NCBI GenBank assembly: GCA_035294265.1
Contig: DATGLK010000068.1
Coordinates: 1 to 55,058 of the forward strand
Length of the DNA stretch: 55,058 nucleotides
Source of the DNA: Candidatus Binataceae bacterium
Lineage (GTDB): Bacteria > Desulfobacterota > Binatia > Binatales > Binataceae
Direction of reading: 5' to 3'
A program made the position numbers and the translations under genes. Numbering within the stretch: the first letter of the stretch is position 1; every line of letters begins with the position of its first letter. Shown here piece by piece: positions 16,636 to 25,345 of this stretch. The notes beneath the pieces are model-generated. The model was given only the letters and a program-made list of their open reading frames with translations, ran no database searches and was not told the DNA's origin.

Positions 16636-18735
16636 ATGAACGAAAATCACCATTTTTCGGATAACGAAGGATCAAGCGCCCGTTGCGTCAACTTGGCGCT
16701 CATCATATCGGGTCTGTTGCTGGTTGGGCTGGTTGGCGGCTGCAACCGACGAGCCGATTCGGGCTTTTCCGCCCAGACCGAAAGTCCGGCGATCAGACTC
16801 CCTGCAGGCGGCGGTCTGGTAGCCGACGGCTTGCCGGCGGGTGCGGTTCGTACCCTGAGCTCGCCCGCGATGGTGGCGGCTGGCGAGGGCAAGGCGCCCA
16901 AGCCGGAGGAGCGGATCATAGGCGTGGTTGTAAACCATCAGCCGCGCGCCTATCCGTTGAATCTGTTGGCCGAGCACGAGGTGGTCAATGACCAGATTGG
17001 CGACCAGCCGGTGCTGGTCACGTTTTGCCCGTTAACCGAAAGCGCGATCGTCTTTAGCCGCACTATCGACGACCAGGCGGTCAATTTCGAGGCCTCAGAC
17101 GATCTCTACCAGGACAACTTGGTGTTCTCTGACGATAAGACGCACAGCCTTTGGTCGCAAATCGAAGGCAGCGCGATCCGTGGCGCGCTCAAAGGACATA
17201 TCTTGACGGTGCTACCCAGCGTGGTGACCAGCTGGGAAATCTGGCACAAGTTTCATCCCGATAGCCTGGTGATGGCGGGACCGGACGTGGATGCCAAAGA
17301 TCCTTTCGCGGCCCTGGAGAAATCTTCCACCCCGCCCTTCGCTACCGGTAAACTCGATTCGCGCCTGCCGGCCAAAGCCATGGTGCTGGGCATCCTGTCC
17401 AAGGAGGGAAAACCTCAGGCCTTTCCTTTTGCGGGCCTCTCGCAGTTCAGCGGCAAGGCGATCCATACCACCTTGGACGGGCATACCTACGACATTGTCT
17501 TCGATCCCAAGAGCCGAACCGCGGGGGTCGCGCTCGATGGCAAACATGTGGCCGCCTATACCGGCTATTGGTTCGCTTGGGCCGCCTTCCATCCCCGGAG
17601 CGAACTGATTGCCGAACCGATGCAGTTGCACGTCGACGAACCCGATAACTTCCATATCACCGAAGCGATGACAGCGGTGCGCGAGGGGCAATCAGCCACC
17701 TTGCTCAATGACGGCAAGGTGCTGGTAGCCGGCGGCGACAGCGGTGGTCCAACCGAGTTGGACAGCGCCGAGATTTACAATCCCCAAACTCACCATTGGG
17801 TAGCCACCGGCAAGCTGGTCCATCCGCGCGGTGGGCAAACCGCCACGCTCCTGCGTGACGGTACCGTGTTGTTGGCAGGCGGATTGCAAAATCACGCCGT
17901 TTCCAAGGAAGCGGAGCTTTACGATCCCAAAACCGGCACCTTCACTCTGATCCATCCGATGAACTCGGCACGCCTAGGGCACACAGCCACCCTGATGCCC
18001 GACGGCACGGTGCTGATCATCGGTGGCCAGGGTGTGAACCAAACCTCTGCTAGCGCGGAGATCTACCACCCTCAGACCCGAAGCTTCACTTTGACCAAAG
18101 GCGAGTTGCACGACGCTCGCGCTTATCATACCGCGACTCTGCTGAAGGACGGGCGGGTGCTGATCGTGGGCGGCTTGAGCAATCGCTCCAACTTTCTCAA
18201 CAGCGCTGAAATCTACGACCCCAAAACCGGCACCTTCAGCCCTACCGACCACCTCATGACCGCTCGCCAATCCCATGATGCCGCCCTGCTGCCTGACGGC
18301 CGGGTTTTAATCCTGGGGGGAAGCAGCGCGGAGGGAACCTTGCGTAGCACCGAGCTTTACGACCCCGCAACGGGTCGCTTCGGCCCGTCCCGCAGCATGA
18401 TGGTTCCGCGCGAAGGTGCTACGCTGGTCACCCTGCCCGACGGCAGATTGCTTATTGTCGGCGGCTCGATCTCCATCCGAGGCCAGCGCGTGGATATGGC
18501 CTCGGCGGAGTTTTACGACCCCAGAACCGGAAATTTTTCTCCCGCCGGCAAGATGGACTTGGGGCGCTACAAGCCTACTCTGACGCTGCTTAAGGATGGT
18601 ACGGTCCTGGTAACAGGTCGTTTTGCCGATAGCGGCACGCCGCCCACTGCCGTAGCGGAGCTTTTCCGAGAGACCAGCAAGCCACCTTCTTCGATAGCTG
18701 GAGGCCCAAGCAAGGCTGCTAATGGTCATTCGTAG
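16636..18735 (+). CDS. Lipoprotein with DUF3179 domain fused to a kelch-type beta-propeller
   Basis: The 699-residue protein has a lipoprotein signal ending in LVGGC (Cys36 region), so it is exported and lipid-anchored. Residues of about 90-310 match DUF3179, with VNHQPRAYPLNLLAEHEVVN, LVTFCPLTESAIVF and SLWSQIEGSAIRG. Residues of about 350-680 hold at least six kelch-like blades with the recurring pattern DG(T/R)VL(I/L)xGG followed by SAE(I/L)YDPxTG. The family function of DUF3179 is unknown. The usual CPLCN-type motif of DUF3179 reads CPLTES here, so one cysteine is missing. The bufferin genes lie 270 bases downstream on the same strand. Confidence 0.8.
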   Translation: MNENHHFSDNEGSSARCVNLALIISGLLLVGLVGGCNRRADSGFSAQTESPAIRLPAGGGLVADGLPAGAVRTLSSPAMVAAGEGKAPKPEERIIGVVVNHQPRAYPLNLLAEHEVVNDQIGDQPVLVTFCPLTESAIVFSRTIDDQAVNFEASDDLYQDNLVFSDDKTHSLWSQIEGSAIRGALKGHILTVLPSVVTSWEIWHKFHPDSLVMAGPDVDAKDPFAALEKSSTPPFATGKLDSRLPAKAMVLGILSKEGKPQAFPFAGLSQFSGKAIHTTLDGHTYDIVFDPKSRTAGVALDGKHVAAYTGYWFAWAAFHPRSELIAEPMQLHVDEPDNFHITEAMTAVREGQSATLLNDGKVLVAGGDSGGPTELDSAEIYNPQTHHWVATGKLVHPRGGQTATLLRDGTVLLAGGLQNHAVSKEAELYDPKTGTFTLIHPMNSARLGHTATLMPDGTVLIIGGQGVNQTSASAEIYHPQTRSFTLTKGELHDARAYHTATLLKDGRVLIVGGLSNRSNFLNSAEIYDPKTGTFSPTDHLMTARQSHDAALLPDGRVLILGGSSAEGTLRSTELYDPATGRFGPSRSMMVPREGATLVTLPDGRLLIVGGSISIRGQRVDMASAEFYDPRTGNFSPAGKMDLGRYKPTLTLLKDGTVLVTGRFADSGTPPTAVAELFRETSKPPSSIAGGPSKAANGHS

Positions 18736-18748
18736 CAGGCTTAGGAAC

Positions 18749-18783
18749 CCTCCGCACCACCGCCCCATGGTTTGCCACGGAGG
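18749..18783 (+). terminator. Hairpin after the DUF3179-kelch gene
   Basis: CCTCCG (18749-18754) can pair with CGGAGG (18778-18783), and an inner ACCA/TGGT pair tightens the loop. It follows the stop codon by 13 bases. There is no clear T-run, so it is a weak terminator or transcript-end hairpin. Confidence 0.35.
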
Positions 18784-19007
18784 CTCGACTCGATATCTTT
18801 AGCAATTCTCCGTGAAAGGCCTCCTTGGTCAGATGGAGGAGCTCAAAAAGGAAAGCTGCGCGGTCGCAAGTATAATCCCAAGCTTTTTGGAGTGCTTGAA
18901 GGAGCCGCGCGGTTTTGCCACAAGTAGCGAACACGTCTCTTTGCGCTCTGTGCGCCACGCGTCGGATGCTGGTGAGGCGCCAGACGGTTTTAACTGAGGA
19001 GGCAATC

Positions 19008-19271
19008 ATGAAAGGTTCTTTACTAGCGGGGACCGCGCTGGCGACCGCGGTCGGCTTGATGGTCGTTGGCGGCCCTGCTCTGGCCCAATCGACCGGGAGC
19101 AAGAGTCAACAAGCTCAAGTGAAATGCATGGGTGCTAACAATTGCAGCGGACAGAGCGCGTGCAAAACCGCGACTAGCCCAGGACCTGGACAGAACTCCT
19201 GCAAAGGGCAAGGTTTTATCCTCACCTCCTCGGTGAAGGAATGTCAGACCAAAGGCGGCAAACCCTCCTGA
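19008..19271 (+). CDS. bufA: Bufferin-type precursor peptide (BufA2-like copper-binding RiPP)
   Basis: The 87-residue precursor has a signal peptide (MKGSLLAGTALATAVGLMVV..., cleavage after ALA at about residue 26) and a cysteine-rich core. Five cysteines lie at 40, 46, 52, 65 and 79 in the contexts KCMGANNCSG, SACKTAT, NSCKGQGF and KECQTKGG. Bufferins are periplasmic copper-binding peptides in which cysteines are converted to thiooxazoles by a DUF692 enzyme; the enzyme and its partner are encoded next door. As I recall, family members carry a further cysteine between the third and fourth, where this one reads SPGPGQ. The ATG at 19008 has a very strong GAGGAGG five bases upstream. Confidence 0.8.
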   Translation: MKGSLLAGTALATAVGLMVVGGPALAQSTGSKSQQAQVKCMGANNCSGQSACKTATSPGPGQNSCKGQGFILTSSVKECQTKGGKPS

Positions 19272-19281
19272 TGATTCACGC

Positions 19282-19304
19282 CGGCTCGCGTCGCGCACGA
19301 GCCG
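19282..19304 (+). promoter_or_regulatory. Hairpin between bufA and bufB
   Basis: CGGCTCG (19282-19288) and CGAGCCG (19298-19304) form a perfect 7-base-pair stem with a 9-base loop, 10 bases after the bufA stop. No T-run follows. It may be a partial terminator or an RNA-stabilising hairpin that gives more precursor than enzyme. Confidence 0.5.
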
Positions 19305-19414
19305 ACCCTACCATGGTTATAAACCTCACGCACTTGATGCTACAGACCGTATCTGCCCGCATCGAGAATGCACCTGGGAGAGCCGCAGGCGGCCGGCGTT
19401 TGGCTCTTTAACCA

Positions 19415-20269
19415 ATGGACCGCCGACAATTCCCCGCCTTGGGATGCGGGATCGGTTTGCGCCGGCAACATTATGAGGCGCTGCTGGCAACCCATCCGGC
19501 GATTGATTGGTTGGAAATCATCAGCGAAAATTTCATGGTACCCGGCGGTCGCCCCCTGGCGGTACTGGAATCGGTACGCACCTGCTATCCGATCGTCTGC
19601 CATGGTGTGTCGCTGTCGATTGGATCCTCCGACCCCCTTGACCAGGCCTACTTGAAGCAGCTCAAGGACTTGGCGCGGCGCTTCCATCCCGCCTGGATCT
19701 CGGACCATTTATGTTGGACCGGCGCTGGCGGGCACAATCTCCACGACCTGTTGCCTCTCCCCTACCACGGTCAGGTGGTCGCGCATGTCGCGCGCCGGGT
19801 TCGCGAAGTTCAGGACATTCTGCAACAGCCAATCGCGCTGGAAAACATCTCCAGCTACCTGAGCTGGCGTAGCAGCGAGCTGGAGGAGTGGGACTTTGTG
19901 CGTGCGGTAGCGGAAGAAGCCGACTGCGCCATTTTGCTTGACATCAACAACATCTACGTCAACGCCTTCAACCACGGCTTCGACCCTCACCGCTATATCG
20001 ATGCCATCCCGGCCGAGCGCGTAATCCAGTATCATCTCGCGGGTCATTCCAACTTTGGTAGTTACCTGCTCGATAGCCACGATCAGCCCATTTGCGCCAC
20101 GGTCTGGGAGCTTTACGACTATGCTGTGGCCAGACTGGGCCCGCTCCCCACCCTGATCGAATGGGATGACAAGCTGCCGACGCTGGAAGAGCTCATCCGG
20201 GTAGCCAACCATGCTCGCTCCCGACAAAGCTCTCCGTTTGCCGAGCTTGCGACCATCCAAGCGCGTTAA
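19415..20269 (+). CDS. bufB: Multinuclear non-heme iron oxidase, DUF692 family (BufB)
   Basis: This 284-residue TIM-barrel enzyme of the MNIO (DUF692) family would modify cysteines of the BufA precursor. Conserved metal-site blocks are all present: GCGIGLRR, EIISENFM, CHGVSLSIG, WISDHLCW, ALENISSYL, LLDINNIYVNAFNHG, YHLAGH, LDSHDQPI and LIEWDDKLP. Length matches the family. The ATG at 19415 has no clear Shine-Dalgarno sequence, so expression may be lower than for bufA. It lies 143 bases after bufA and 5 bases before bufC, with the operon order bufA-bufB-bufC typical of bufferin systems. Confidence 0.92.
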   Translation: MDRRQFPALGCGIGLRRQHYEALLATHPAIDWLEIISENFMVPGGRPLAVLESVRTCYPIVCHGVSLSIGSSDPLDQAYLKQLKDLARRFHPAWISDHLCWTGAGGHNLHDLLPLPYHGQVVAHVARRVREVQDILQQPIALENISSYLSWRSSELEEWDFVRAVAEEADCAILLDINNIYVNAFNHGFDPHRYIDAIPAERVIQYHLAGHSNFGSYLLDSHDQPICATVWELYDYAVARLGPLPTLIEWDDKLPTLEELIRVANHARSRQSSPFAELATIQAR

Positions 20270-20274
20270 GCGCA

Positions 20275-21066
20275 ATGAATCTGCGTGAGCTGCAACTCGG
20301 TTTGTGTCGTCTGATCACTGCCACACCAGGTGAAGAGCCGGCCGAGCTGGCCCGCGCCATCTTCAAGCGAGAACTCACCGACGTTATCGCAGGTGATGAT
20401 CGCTTACCGCCCAGGGCCAGGATTGGGATCTACGCCGAAGCTTACTTCGAGCGCCTGCGCCGCATTTTGTGCGAGGAATATCCGGCCTGCACTCAAGTGA
20501 TCGGGGAAACGGCGATGAGCGACCTCGTTCGTGCTTACCTGAGCGCTCATCCTCCTAGCACGCCTTCGGTTTTCCACGCCGGCCGGCTAATGCCAGATTT
20601 TATCCGTTCGCACGCCCAGCGCTTTCCACCCTACCTGTCCGATCTTGCCCGACTTGAGCGGACGTTGATTGAAGTCTTTCACGCGCCCGATGCGCAATGC
20701 CTAAACCTGGCGGACTTGCGCACATTGACGCCCGCCCAGTGGCCAGATCTCGTCCTGCACACTCACCCCGCGCTGCAGATCGAGGCGCTCGCATATACGG
20801 TTGGAGACATCTTGAGCCAGCTTGATAAACAACCGCATGCTTCGGCCGAAGCTCGCCCATGTATTCTGCTGATCTGGCGCCAATCCGACGTGGTATACTT
20901 TCGTGAGCTGAACTCGGCTGAAAACGCCGCTCTGCAGCTCGTCCAGCAAGGTGCGCCATTTGCCCAAGTGTGCACCGAGATCGTCAACCGCGACGGGGAT
21001 ATGGACGCAGCCGCGATTAACGCGATGCTTAACCGCTGGCTGGCCGACGGCCTGCTTGCCGGCTGA
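20275..21066 (+). CDS. bufC: DUF2063-family partner protein (BufC)
   Basis: The 263-residue protein matches the DUF2063 family of putative DNA-binding-like proteins that accompany DUF692 enzymes and are thought to help bind the precursor. Its N-terminus LRELQLGLCRLITA and the block RARIGIYAEAYFERLRRILCEEYPACTQVIGE are typical, as is the aromatic PYLSDLARLERTLIEVFHAP. It starts 5 bases after bufB, so the two are probably translated together as a complex. The C-terminal part, a winged-helix-like segment, ends in NRWLADGLLAG. Confidence 0.9.
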   Translation: MNLRELQLGLCRLITATPGEEPAELARAIFKRELTDVIAGDDRLPPRARIGIYAEAYFERLRRILCEEYPACTQVIGETAMSDLVRAYLSAHPPSTPSVFHAGRLMPDFIRSHAQRFPPYLSDLARLERTLIEVFHAPDAQCLNLADLRTLTPAQWPDLVLHTHPALQIEALAYTVGDILSQLDKQPHASAEARPCILLIWRQSDVVYFRELNSAENAALQLVQQGAPFAQVCTEIVNRDGDMDAAAINAMLNRWLADGLLAG

Positions 21067-21187
21067 GCCTGTTGGGTTTATCAAGTTTGCCTTTCGCGCA
21101 TATCGTCCGATAGGATCCCGTCATCAGCGTCGACTTATCGTCGATGACGCGCATGGCTCGCGCGGCCGATCGGAGAGTTGTAACTCA

Positions 21188-22453
21188 GTGGATGGCGAAG
21201 CGGCGGCGGATGCGGCCTTGCACGCACCGGCGCAAGACAATCGGCAAAGCCTTCTCGCTTTGGATTGCCTCAATTTTTTTCTCGGCGACCTCCAGTCCGG
21301 AGTCGGACCTTTCGTCGCCAGTTATTTGCGGGCTCAACAGCATTGGGACGTGGGTCGGATCGGCCTCGTCATGTCGGCGCAAAGTTTCGCCGTACTGGTT
21401 GTTCAGGTGCCAGCGGGAGCACTGGTAGACTGGCTGCGCGCCAAGCGCCTGCTGGCGGCCAGCGCGGCTTTGATGCTGGGAGTGGGTTGCCTCGCGATCG
21501 CGCTGGCTCGCGATCTGCTCAGCGTATGCGCAGGCGAAACCCTCATCGGCATCGCCATGGCGGTTTTCGGCCCGGTGATCGCCGCACTTACTTTGGGCAT
21601 CGTCGGTAGTCACGCCTTCGCTCGCCGTACCGGCCGCAATCAGGGCTTCAATCACGCCGGCACCGTGATTGCCAGCCTTATGGCCGGCCTGGTGGGCCAC
21701 TTCTTGGGTTTTGCCGATGTTTTCTATTTGTCCTCTGCCACCTCGTTGGTGGTAATGGCATCGGCGCTGGCAATCCGCGAAAACGATATCGATCACGCAC
21801 TGGCCCGGGAGGCTGGTCGCAACCTCCACGACCAACTGCAGATCGCTAAAATCAGCGCATTGCTCAAGGACCGGCGAATCCTAATCTTGGTGTTGAGCGT
21901 GGTGCTGTTCCATCTGTCCAATGCGGCGATGTTGCCTTTGGCGGGCGAGATGGTCTCCAGTCGCGAGCACTCCTTCGCTGCCCTTTTTATGGCGCTTTGC
22001 ATCCTCATATCCCAGCTTACGATGGCCCCAATCGCGGTGCTGGCTGGAAGATCCGCCGACCGGATAGGTCGCAAACCAATTTTTCTCATCGGGTTCGCCA
22101 GCTTGCCCTTGCGCGCCCTGCTATTCGCGCTTGTTCACCAACCCAGCCTCATAATCGCAGGCGAAATTCTAGACGGCGTTGGCTCGGGAATTTTCGGAGT
22201 GCTTTTGGTGATCGTTGCCGCCGACTTGGCGCGGGGAACCGGCCGCTTCAACCTGTTGCAAGCCACACTGGCTACCGCAATCGCCTGCGGCGCTACCGCC
22301 AGCAACCTGCTCGCCGGCTTCTTGGTCCAGCACGAAGGTTTTCGGATAGGCTTCCTGAGCCTTGGTGTGGTTGGCGTAGGCGCGATTTTAACCCTGGCCA
22401 CTTTAATGCCGGAGACCGCACCCAGCCGCACCGTTGACCTAGCTTATCCGTAG
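21188..22453 (+). CDS. MFS-family transporter
   Basis: The protein has about 12 hydrophobic segments and the MFS loop-2-like motif GALVDWLRAKRLL, with a second-half counterpart AGRSADRIGRKPIFLIGF. It is a drug/solute major facilitator with unknown substrate. I place the start at GTG 21188 (421 residues), where GGAGAG lies 10 bases upstream; the in-frame region from 20951 overlaps bufC and is not credible. The gene follows bufC by 121 bases on the same strand, so it could be part of the bufferin transcript and move copper or a related compound, but nothing in the sequence proves this. Confidence 0.75.
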   Translation: MDGEAAADAALHAPAQDNRQSLLALDCLNFFLGDLQSGVGPFVASYLRAQQHWDVGRIGLVMSAQSFAVLVVQVPAGALVDWLRAKRLLAASAALMLGVGCLAIALARDLLSVCAGETLIGIAMAVFGPVIAALTLGIVGSHAFARRTGRNQGFNHAGTVIASLMAGLVGHFLGFADVFYLSSATSLVVMASALAIRENDIDHALAREAGRNLHDQLQIAKISALLKDRRILILVLSVVLFHLSNAAMLPLAGEMVSSREHSFAALFMALCILISQLTMAPIAVLAGRSADRIGRKPIFLIGFASLPLRALLFALVHQPSLIIAGEILDGVGSGIFGVLLVIVAADLARGTGRFNLLQATLATAIACGATASNLLAGFLVQHEGFRIGFLSLGVVGVGAILTLATLMPETAPSRTVDLAYP

Positions 22454-22563
22454 CAACGCGGACCGGCGCTACGCAGCCAGGAATCTCGCGCTTCACGCAA
22501 GGCTAGAATCCTCGCCGCTGAGGCAATCGACCGTAGCTGGCTAAGTTTCAGAACACAGCGGGG

Positions 22564-23673
22564 CTATGGTCCAACCGCGACCCCCAGCGGCAAATTGATC
22601 GCCGTGACAAGCGTCGCCAACGGCGGTTCGTCGCCCCGTGGAGAAGCCGCATAGACCTTCACGTTGTCCGCATCGACATCGGAAACGTAAATTTTGCCGC
22701 CTGCGTCCAAGGCAACCCCGCTGGGAATCAGAAGCGAGTTTGTGATCATAACGAGCGGTGGCTGGTCGCCGATAGGATCGGCTGCGTATAGGTTAACCGA
22801 GCCGCTGGCGTCAGCGACGTAAATATTACCGGCCGGATCGAGTGCAACCGCATCGGGGGTACCCAGCTCACTTCTGATCACCACGGCGGGCGCGGTACCA
22901 CTATCCGCATTGGCCGGGTATATCGCCAACCAACCGCCGTAGTCGGCCACGTAAAGCTTACCGTCCGGACCCACCGCCAACCCCATTGGATCGCTGAGTC
23001 CCTGAGTAATAGTCGCTTCGGGAGGTTCATCGCCACTGGGATTGGCACCGTAAATCTGCACCGCGCCGCTCAATTCGTTGGCGACATAAATCTTCCCGCT
23101 GCCATCCAACGCGATCCCCGTTGGCCCCGACAGACCCTGGGTAATCGTCACCGTCGGCGATTCGTTTCCCTGCGGTTCCGGCGGGTAAATGTTGACCGTG
23201 TCAGCCGCGCTGTCAGCAACGTAAATCTTTCCGGAACTGTCCAACGCCACGCCATAAGGTCGGGTCAGGCCGCTGGTTACCGTGGCTATCGGTGGCTCAT
23301 CGGCGGTCGGATTGGCCAGGTAAACCCCAAGCGCCCCCGCATTGGTGACGTACAAATGCTGGACCGGCGTTGGGGTTGGTGACGGTGACGGCGTTGGGGT
23401 TGGTGACGGTGACGGCGTTGGGGTCGAGGCCGAAGGTGCGATGGTCGCTGTCGCCGTGGCTGTCAGCGTGGAAATGGCAGTTGCCCCTGACGTGGGCGCC
23501 GGCGAATCGGATGGCGCCGGCGTAGGTGTAGTATAATCATTAGCGCGTGTCGGCGAGTTTCCTGAACTTTGACAACCTGCGTTTACGGCAAGCCAAAACG
23601 CCAACATATGCGCGGCCCAAAATAGGCCTGTTCGCCGCCGCCGCGCGGCTGGACAGTAGTCAACCGCTCTCAC
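22564..23673 (-). CDS. Lipoprotein with NHL-type six-bladed beta-propeller
   Basis: The 369-residue protein carries a lipobox (VNAGC near residue 34), a Pro/Ser/Thr-rich linker (about 40-105) and six repeats of the form GVALDSSGKIYVAD followed by VNIYPPEPQGNESP, typical of NHL repeats. It is probably an outer-surface or periplasmic binding protein. The start is GTG at 23673, with a run of six G plus A bases just upstream. The linker is encoded by 24-base tandem repeats. Function is unknown, and it is convergent with the MFS gene. Confidence 0.7.
   Translation of the reverse strand: MRAVDYCPAARRRRTGLFWAAHMLAFWLAVNAGCQSSGNSPTRANDYTTPTPAPSDSPAPTSGATAISTLTATATATIAPSASTPTPSPSPTPTPSPSPTPTPVQHLYVTNAGALGVYLANPTADEPPIATVTSGLTRPYGVALDSSGKIYVADSAADTVNIYPPEPQGNESPTVTITQGLSGPTGIALDGSGKIYVANELSGAVQIYGANPSGDEPPEATITQGLSDPMGLAVGPDGKLYVADYGGWLAIYPANADSGTAPAVVIRSELGTPDAVALDPAGNIYVADASGSVNLYAADPIGDQPPLVMITNSLLIPSGVALDAGGKIYVSDVDADNVKVYAASPRGDEPPLATLVTAINLPLGVAVGP
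23366..23423. repeat. Tandem 24-base repeats in the Pro-rich linker
   Basis: The unit begins GGCGTTGGGGTTGGTGACGG and spans 24 bases; it occurs exactly at 23366-23389 and 23390-23413 and partially at 23414-23423. It encodes the PTPSPSPTP linker on the minus strand. Confidence 0.85.
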
Positions 23674-23918
23674 TGGTCCCCCCTAAAAGGTCACTACGAG
23701 ACGGCCACGCGGGATGATACAACTGGGTGCAAATGGCTACAAGCTATCGTAAGGATCGCCAAACCAGCTGGTTTAACTCTTAGGAACTCGCGGACGGTTC
23801 ACTTCTAAGGCCTAATGCCGGGCACCTGTGCGCTGTCGCCGCTGCAACAATGCGGCTTTGCTCAAAGCAAGTCTGGCTTGATATAGTGCACAATCAGGAG
23901 CGCTTCGGGGTCGAACCC

Positions 23919-24374
23919 ATGAGCAGAATTGTTCGCTTCAGCCCGCGTGCCAGGCGGTCGGGGAGGCCGTTGGCCAAGCCCGCCGATGAACAAAAAGACC
24001 GCCAACGAATTGCTATTTTTATCGCAGCTTTCCTGACTGTAGCGTTAATTTTATGCACCGTGACGGTGCTTTCATCGCCCAACTCGCTCGACGAACGAAT
24101 CTGGCTGGTCTGGTTGATCTTTCTCGGCGGCCTGAGCAAGGTCCTAATTGCCAACGGCCTTTTCCTTGGCCTGCTCCACCACGACCGCCAATCGCAAAGC
24201 GAGCTGCAACTTCAATTGGCCCGTCGGCGCGCCACCCGCAGCTTGCCCAGGCTGACCCGCCAGCTACCCTACCTCGCGGAAGTACCCCACCCCAGACCGA
24301 CCGTGCGACGCTATCCCCTGCTGCGCTTGGCCATTAACCGGCCGCCGCGCCCCGAGCATCCCCGCGAGGTCTAA
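23919..24374 (+). CDS. Small membrane protein of unknown function
   Basis: The predicted 151-residue protein has a basic N-terminus (MSRIVRFSPRARRSGRP), two hydrophobic segments (about residues 33-52 and 62-85: IWLVWLIFLGGLSKVLIANG) and a long basic, Pro-rich C-terminus. No family is recognised. The start at 23919 is chosen over 23850 because the upstream part has no membrane or coding character. It is convergent with the lipoprotein at 24398. Confidence 0.5.
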   Translation: MSRIVRFSPRARRSGRPLAKPADEQKDRQRIAIFIAAFLTVALILCTVTVLSSPNSLDERIWLVWLIFLGGLSKVLIANGLFLGLLHHDRQSQSELQLQLARRRATRSLPRLTRQLPYLAEVPHPRPTVRRYPLLRLAINRPPRPEHPREV

Positions 24375-24397
24375 TTATGAAATGGGCCGGTCGCCCT

Positions 24398-25063
24398 TCA
24401 GAGTAAATGGTGAGCCGCCGGCAGGCATTGTGTCTGTGGATTATAGCTTCTAATCAAATGCATCGTGATCGAGGTAATTTTGTCGGCGTTGGCCGTATAA
24501 ACACCCAATAAATTCTCGTCCTCTTCGGGCGACAGTTTGGCTTGCGAAATAAGTTGAAGTCGATCGCTCAAATAAGTGTCGCCAAAATCTCCTAGACTCA
24601 CCATGCTGACCGGCCAAGTGTTGAGCTGTTGCGTACCGGTCAGGCCCAACGTGAAAATGCTCTTGTACTCAAGCGCTTGAAACAGACTGTTCTGATTGAG
24701 TCGCCCGGCAAACAGCCAGCCCCTCTGCGAACTCAAGCTCGGCACCAAAAAAGGCGGGTCCGGGCGGTGAAAAGTACACTGCTCTTCAATCAGTTCGGCT
24801 TCGACCCGGCTACTATCCGCCAACAACGAAGCCGGATCGGCATAGTGCAATTTAATCGAACGCCCCACGAACGTGAACATCGAGCCGCTGGGAATAGAAA
24901 TTTGACTGGCCGTGGCTGCCAAGCTGGCACCACCCCCAGTGCTTCCACCCAACAATGCGGTGGATGCTCCGCATCCCATGAGACCACCCGCCATCAACAC
25001 GAACAGCAGTCGCCGGATCGTTAGCGGCAGCAATTTTTCAATTCGAGCATTGACGTTCCTCAT
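24398..25063 (-). CDS. Lipoprotein of unknown function
   Basis: The 221-residue protein has a clear lipoprotein signal: basic N-terminus, hydrophobic LLFVLMAGGLMGCG with Cys31 in the lipobox. The mature part contains a Gly-rich stretch (LLGGSTGGGASL) and no recognised domain. It lies downstream of accD but about 280 bases away on the same strand, so it is likely a separate transcript. Confidence 0.6.
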   Translation of the reverse strand: MRNVNARIEKLLPLTIRRLLFVLMAGGLMGCGASTALLGGSTGGGASLAATASQISIPSGSMFTFVGRSIKLHYADPASLLADSSRVEAELIEEQCTFHRPDPPFLVPSLSSQRGWLFAGRLNQNSLFQALEYKSIFTLGLTGTQQLNTWPVSMVSLGDFGDTYLSDRLQLISQAKLSPEEDENLLGVYTANADKITSITMHLIRSYNPQTQCLPAAHHLL

Positions 25064-25345
25064 TTAGTTGGACCAACCTCGCAAGAAGTTCAGGGTACGC
25101 ACGGTATCGTTTGGCTTTATCCAAGCAATTTTGCCAACTTCACCCTTTACCATGCCTATGCTTGGTACGGGCGCACCTGACTGCTGGGGATATCGCAAAT
25201 CGCGTGCCGCGAGACCTTGCGAAGCTGACTGCAGTTGCGCTCGATCGTGCGATAAATGACAGGGTCGATCGCGCCATCGCGTCAACCGGCAAAAAGCGAA
25301 CCCCTGTGGAACCTTTACGACCGTTAGCTAAGCTTCAATCCAATT

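Noticed and set aside
20951-21187. N-terminal extension of the MFS protein into bufC
   Set aside because: The extension has no hydrophobic content and overlaps bufC by more than 100 bases; the MFS fold begins after 21188.
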